Of a stretch of DNA of 64,000 nt, positions 60,511 to 64,000 are shown one piece after another. The stretch spans positions 186,001 to 250,000 of the forward strand of contig NZ_JAMTCJ010000004.1 in assembly GCF_024171815.1 (NCBI RefSeq), in the 5' to 3' direction. Within the stretch, counting starts at the first letter, position 1. Each line of letters starts with the position of its first letter. Origin of the DNA: Williamsia maris. Its GTDB lineage: Bacteria; Actinomycetota; Actinomycetes; Mycobacteriales; Mycobacteriaceae. Both the position numbers and the translations under genes were made by a program. Below the pieces are notes generated by a model that saw only the letters and a program-made list of their open reading frames with translations, was not told the DNA's origin and made no database searches.

Positions 60511-61518
60511 ATGTGCACTAGCAGTTCGAGGGCCAGCTCCAGGGTGCCCGACCTGGCCCGGAGTCAGGTCTCCATCGGAAGGCGGCTGCTCGCCGTGTTC
60601 CTGGCCACCGCCACGTTCGCCGGCCTGGGGATCGCAGTCGGTTCCGGCGGCACCGCCTCGGCCGCGCCCCGCGTCCAGCAGATCACCCTGCAGGACTCCT
60701 GCGGCATGCCCCCGGTGAAGGTTCGCATGTGGACCCGCCCGGGCAACTACAAGACCGTCATCGCCCTCGATGGCTTCCGTGCCACCGACGACGTCAGTGG
60801 TTGGGAGCACAACACCAAGATCCAGAACATGGCCGACTCGGGTGTCAACGTGGTCGAGCCCGTGGGTGGACTCGCGAGCTTCTACAGCGATTGGGACGCG
60901 CCCAGCAACTTCAACAACCAGCGCTACCGCTACCGTTGGAATTGCCTGATCAGCCAGAAGCTGATCCCCGAGCTTGACCGTCGTCAGCTCAACGTCGGAC
61001 CGCGACGTCAGTACGCGATCATGGGCATCTCCATGGGTGGCAACGCGGCCATGGTCCTCGGTGCCAACAACCGTCGCATCTCGCACTTGTTCTCGCTGTC
61101 GGGGTACCTGAACCTGTCGGCGCCCGGCATGCGTGAGGCCATCCGCATCGCGCTGCTCGATGCGGGTATTGAGGCCGGCGTCGGACCGTTCAACTCCGAC
61201 TCCATGTGGGGCCCGCCGTGGAGTCCGCGCTGGCTGGAGAACGACCCGTTCGTGCAGATCGGCAACATGCGTGGCAAGAAGGTGCGTGTCGCCGCGGGCA
61301 GCGGTCTGCCCGGGCGTTACCCGAACACTCTTGTCGGCTACCTCCAGGGCGGACCGCTCGAGGCCCTCTCGCTGGCGCAGTCGCGGGCGTTCCAGGTGCA
61401 GGCGCTGATCAACAACGTCGCGATCACGTCGGACTTCCCGTCCACTGGTGTCCACGCCTGGGGCTACTGGTCGGACATGGTTTTGCGGGCCAAGAGCCAG
61501 GGCTGGTTTCGTGACTGA
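60511..61518 (+). CDS. Antigen-85-type mycolyltransferase/esterase
   Basis: A 335-aa exported enzyme. After a long basic N-terminus there is a signal core (LLAVFLATATFAGLGIAVG) with cleavage near ASA. The mature domain has the Ag85 features: MGISMGGNAAM with the nucleophile Ser, the SDWDAPS region and the C-terminal GVHAWGYWSDM with the catalytic His. These enzymes transfer mycolates between trehalose and arabinogalactan or trehalose monomycolate. It marks the host as a mycolic-acid bacterium. A hairpin follows the stop. Confidence 0.88.
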   Translation: MCTSSSRASSRVPDLARSQVSIGRRLLAVFLATATFAGLGIAVGSGGTASAAPRVQQITLQDSCGMPPVKVRMWTRPGNYKTVIALDGFRATDDVSGWEHNTKIQNMADSGVNVVEPVGGLASFYSDWDAPSNFNNQRYRYRWNCLISQKLIPELDRRQLNVGPRRQYAIMGISMGGNAAMVLGANNRRISHLFSLSGYLNLSAPGMREAIRIALLDAGIEAGVGPFNSDSMWGPPWSPRWLENDPFVQIGNMRGKKVRVAAGSGLPGRYPNTLVGYLQGGPLEALSLAQSRAFQVQALINNVAITSDFPSTGVHAWGYWSDMVLRAKSQGWFRD

Positions 61519-61535
61519 GTGTGGTTCCGGGGGAG

Positions 61536-61572
61536 CTAGGCAGCAGCCACGCTCGTGCATGACGCTGCCTAG
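61536..61572 (+). terminator. Hairpin after mycolyltransferase gene
   Basis: CTAGGCAGC at 61536-61544 pairs perfectly with GCTGCCTAG at 61564-61572. There is no T-run, so it is a possible rather than certain terminator. Confidence 0.5.
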
Positions 61573-61844
61573 TCGCCGTCACGACCGCAGTGCGGTGATG
61601 GGTCACCGGTGGCTGACCCGCCGGTGTGGCCCCCTTTGCGATCGTGACCACCACGCATGTGAAACCGCCAGCGCTAGTGGACGTAGTCCGGCAGATGAGT
61701 GCCCGGAAGACGATGCCGGCCAAGTCATCTGAGGTGGATGAACACCAGGATTTTGAACCGGGACAGATCGGTCGTTCTGCCATCGCACACCGATACAGCC
61801 GCTGCGTGAACCGGCCCAGCGGTACAACCGAGAAGGACGCCTAC

Positions 61845-62552
61845 ATGGACAACCAAATCACTCTTGCCACACCCCAGGGCCCGATACAGGGGACGGTTGC
61901 CACGCCGGACGGTACGGGTCCGTGGCCCGGCGTTGTCATAGTTCACGACATCGTCGCCGCCCGCCGCGGTGGCATGCCCGAGATCATCGACCGTGTCGCG
62001 AACGCGGGCTACCTTGTCATCGCGCCTGACTTGTATTCGCGGGGCGGACCGCTGCGGTGCGTCACGCGTGTCGTCACCGAGATGAGGCGCGGTTACGGCA
62101 GGTCCTATGACGACCTGGCCAGTGCCCGTTCCTACCTTGTCTCCCATCCACAGTGCAGCGGAGCCACAGGAATCATCGGATTCTGCATGGGCGGGGGATT
62201 TGCACTCGCCATGGCCAGTAACGGGTTCGACGCCTCCGCTCCATTTTACCCATCTCTACCGCCGAGCGCTTACGGCGACATCTCGGGCGGCGCGTGCCCG
62301 GTTGTTGCCAGCTTCGGCCGTCGAGACCCCCTTCTCCGGGGCGCAGGGCCCCGGCTGCGCGACGCGCTGGGCGATAGGGGTGTCGTCCACGACATCAAGA
62401 CCTACCCAGACAGCGGACACGCATTCGCAAACCCCCACCCGGCGGCTCCGTTGCTGCGGGTCCTGGGTTTCGGGCACAACCCCACCGACACCGAGGACGC
62501 CTGGAACCGCGTCTTCACATTCTTCGACAAACACCTCAACACGCGGGCATGA
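61845..62552 (+). CDS. Dienelactone hydrolase family protein
   Basis: A 235-aa hydrolase with the DLH nucleophile elbow GFCMGGG (Cys), a start MDNQITLATPQGPIQGTV, HDIVAARRGG and the catalytic His in DSGHAFANP. Family members open dienelactones or cleave related esters. ATG 61845 is preceded by GAGAAGGA, about 8 nt away. It overlaps the next hydrolase gene by 4 nt. Confidence 0.85.
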   Translation: MDNQITLATPQGPIQGTVATPDGTGPWPGVVIVHDIVAARRGGMPEIIDRVANAGYLVIAPDLYSRGGPLRCVTRVVTEMRRGYGRSYDDLASARSYLVSHPQCSGATGIIGFCMGGGFALAMASNGFDASAPFYPSLPPSAYGDISGGACPVVASFGRRDPLLRGAGPRLRDALGDRGVVHDIKTYPDSGHAFANPHPAAPLLRVLGFGHNPTDTEDAWNRVFTFFDKHLNTRA

Positions 62553-63667
62553 CCGATCGCCCGTCACGGTTCGAGCACACCCAACGAGAGGTAAACCCGC
62601 CCATGAGCAGCTCCAGCAAGGCACTCACCGGACTCGCCGTTGCCGGGGGCGTCGGCGTCGGCGCGGCCGGGATCGGTGTCGGCACCATTCTCACCGCGCT
62701 GGTGCGTTCGGCGCTCACCGCGGCCCCGCCGGTCGACGACGGCCCCGATCATCTGCTCGACCGACCGCGTGCGACACCCGAGCGGATCGCGGTGCGCGCC
62801 GCGGACGGCAACCCGATCAACGTGCTCGCCTACGGACCCGCCGACGGGGATCTGATCGTCGCCGCCCACGGATGGACCTGCAACACCCGGCACTGGTGGG
62901 CGCAGATCAACGACTTCGCCGACACCTGCCGCGTCGTGGTCTACGACCAGCGTGGCCACGGCGAGACCCCACTCGGCAAGACCAAGCTCAGCACCGACCT
63001 GCTCGGATCCGATCTGCAATCGGTTCTACAGGCGGTGGTCCCGCCGGATCGGCGCGCCATCATCGCCGGCCACAGCATGGGCGGGATGTCGGTACTCGCC
63101 TGGGCCGCCAACCATCCGAGCAGCGTCGACCGGTTCGCCAGGGGCGTCGTGCTCACGTCGACGGCCGCGGTGGAGATCATGCAGAACCTCGCGGTGATCC
63201 CGGAGGGTTTGCCGCGGTTCACCCGTCCGCTGGAGTACGCGGTGGGTCGGATGATCGCGACCACTCCGCTTCCGTTGCCGCACACCACCGTTTCGCCGAA
63301 GATGGCGCAGTACATCGCGTTGAACACCCAGGCCCGACCCGCCCACGTGGAGTTCTGCGACCGCATGATCTCCGAGTGCCCGGCCGTCGCACGGGCACGA
63401 TGGGGTGCCGCGATGCTGGACCTCGACGTGTGGCAGGGCGTCCTCAACCTGACCGTGCCCACCGCCGTGGTCGTCGGAACCGACGACCGACTCACCCCGC
63501 GCAAGCATTCCGACGCCATCGCCGCGACGCTGGAGGAGGCCGGCCACCTCCACGAGTACCTCGTGCTGCCGCACACCGGACACATGAGCAACATCGAGGA
63601 GCACGACGCCTACAACCGGCCGCTCACCGAGATGCTCGAGAAGACCACCCACAGAGCACATATCTGA
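62549..63667 (+). CDS. Alpha/beta hydrolase
   Basis: A 372-aa hydrolase. A hydrophobic, Gly/Val-rich segment near residues 24-55 (LAVAGGVGVGAAGIGVG) could anchor the protein. The core has HGWTCNTRHWW, nucleophile GHSMGGMSVLAWA, acid in GTDDRLTP and His in PHTGHMSN. The start is ATG 62549 (overlap with the upstream gene) or ATG 62603 behind GAGAGG. Resembles actinobacterial lipases/esterases of the non-heme peroxidase group. Confidence 0.82.
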   Translation: MTDRPSRFEHTQREVNPPMSSSSKALTGLAVAGGVGVGAAGIGVGTILTALVRSALTAAPPVDDGPDHLLDRPRATPERIAVRAADGNPINVLAYGPADGDLIVAAHGWTCNTRHWWAQINDFADTCRVVVYDQRGHGETPLGKTKLSTDLLGSDLQSVLQAVVPPDRRAIIAGHSMGGMSVLAWAANHPSSVDRFARGVVLTSTAAVEIMQNLAVIPEGLPRFTRPLEYAVGRMIATTPLPLPHTTVSPKMAQYIALNTQARPAHVEFCDRMISECPAVARARWGAAMLDLDVWQGVLNLTVPTAVVVGTDDRLTPRKHSDAIAATLEEAGHLHEYLVLPHTGHMSNIEEHDAYNRPLTEMLEKTTHRAHI

Positions 63668-63720
63668 ACGCCGGCACCCATTCTTAACCCGCTGTTCAAC
63701 GACTAACGATAGGAATACTT

Positions 63721-64000
63721 ATGAACGTGCGCGCGAAATTGTCCGTCTCGCGCAGCCGCGTGGCGATCACTCTCATCGTGGCTGCGACGGCAGTTGGTCT
63801 CATCACTCCGAGTGCAGCATCAGCAGCACCGTCCTGCGAGGGCGTGACCCCGCAGCGAGCCACCACCGTTGCCCGTCTCGGAGGATGGATCGAATCAATC
63901 GTCGTGGACGAGAAGGGCCGTCTGTTCGCGACCGATTTGTACCGCGGACGCGTCTATCGGATTGATCATCCAGGCGCGACTCCCCGGGTGCTTGCCGACT
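63721..64000 (+). CDS. Secreted SMP-30/propeller-like protein, 3' end outside window
   Basis: The first 93 codons of a larger gene. A signal peptide (RVAITLIVAATAVGLITPSA, cleavage near ASA) is followed by IESIVVDEKGRLFATDLYRG and VYRIDHPG, the repeat style of SMP-30/gluconolactonase or NHL propellers. ATG 63721 follows ATAGGAA. It continues beyond the window. Confidence 0.7.
   Translation, partial: MNVRAKLSVSRSRVAITLIVAATAVGLITPSAASAAPSCEGVTPQRATTVARLGGWIESIVVDEKGRLFATDLYRGRVYRIDHPGATPRVLAD

Noticed and set aside
62107-63687. Very long second open frame (526 codons) over the two hydrolase genes
   Set aside because: It is Arg/Pro/Ala-rich with no domain, while the other frames give clear DLH and alpha/beta-hydrolase motifs with overlapping starts. 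High GC keeps alternative frames open.

Overview
The window is high-GC actinobacterial DNA. It contains an antigen-85-type mycolyltransferase, an MspA-type porin, PapA-like acyltransferases and several Mce proteins, so the host is a mycolic-acid bacterium of the Mycobacteriales. A Gordonia/Williamsia/Nocardia-like genus is my best guess, by inference only. Genes are dense, and many are coupled by 4-nt ATGA/GTGA overlaps. I saw no tRNA, rRNA, CRISPR array or intact transposase.

Layout. (1) 0-7.6 kb: four PapA5-like acyltransferases around a glycosyltransferase that carries an N-terminal membrane domain; this looks like an acylated-glycolipid locus. (2) 7.6-13 kb: a decayed mce fragment, a micro-operon of tiny membrane proteins, a 55-aa antitoxin-like gene flanked by strong stem-loops, and an mce-led operon. 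(3) 13.4-19.5 kb: first molybdenum set, with a 7Fe ferredoxin, moeA, moaE, moaD, moaA and an Rv0197-like molybdopterin oxidoreductase. (4) 20-24.8 kb: a five-gene envelope operon headed by an MspA porin, then a divergent secreted protein and a MucR-like zinc-finger protein. (5) 25-33 kb: second molybdenum set, with moeA, moaD, moaA, moaE, an AraC regulator, a ferredoxin reductase, a 7Fe ferredoxin and a second, unrelated molybdopterin oxidoreductase. (6) 33-46 kb: a TetR-controlled operon (AhpD-like, GMC oxidoreductase), then three more orphan mce genes, each leading or ending its own operon with lipid-related or membrane partners; a pair of 141-bp repeats lies between two of them. (7) 46-59 kb: catabolic and regulatory genes (epoxide-hydrolase fold, four TetR regulators, amine oxidase, HD protein, amidase, two MDR oxidoreductases, CMD, MBL and SDR proteins) mixed with an MmpL remnant and a broken beta-propeller gene. 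(8) 59.7-64 kb: a second copy of the micro membrane pair, the mycolyltransferase, two hydrolases and the start of a secreted propeller-like protein.

How the genes may work together. Each molybdoenzyme sits beside its own cofactor-synthesis subset (moaA, moaD, moaE, moeA) and its own seven-iron ferredoxin. The second set also has a ferredoxin reductase, so it reads as a self-contained enzyme, cofactor and electron-transfer unit. The four full-length Mce proteins are MceF-like single subunits without YrbE permease genes. Two of them are followed by homologous small membrane proteins, so an mce plus membrane-partner module appears to have multiplied here.
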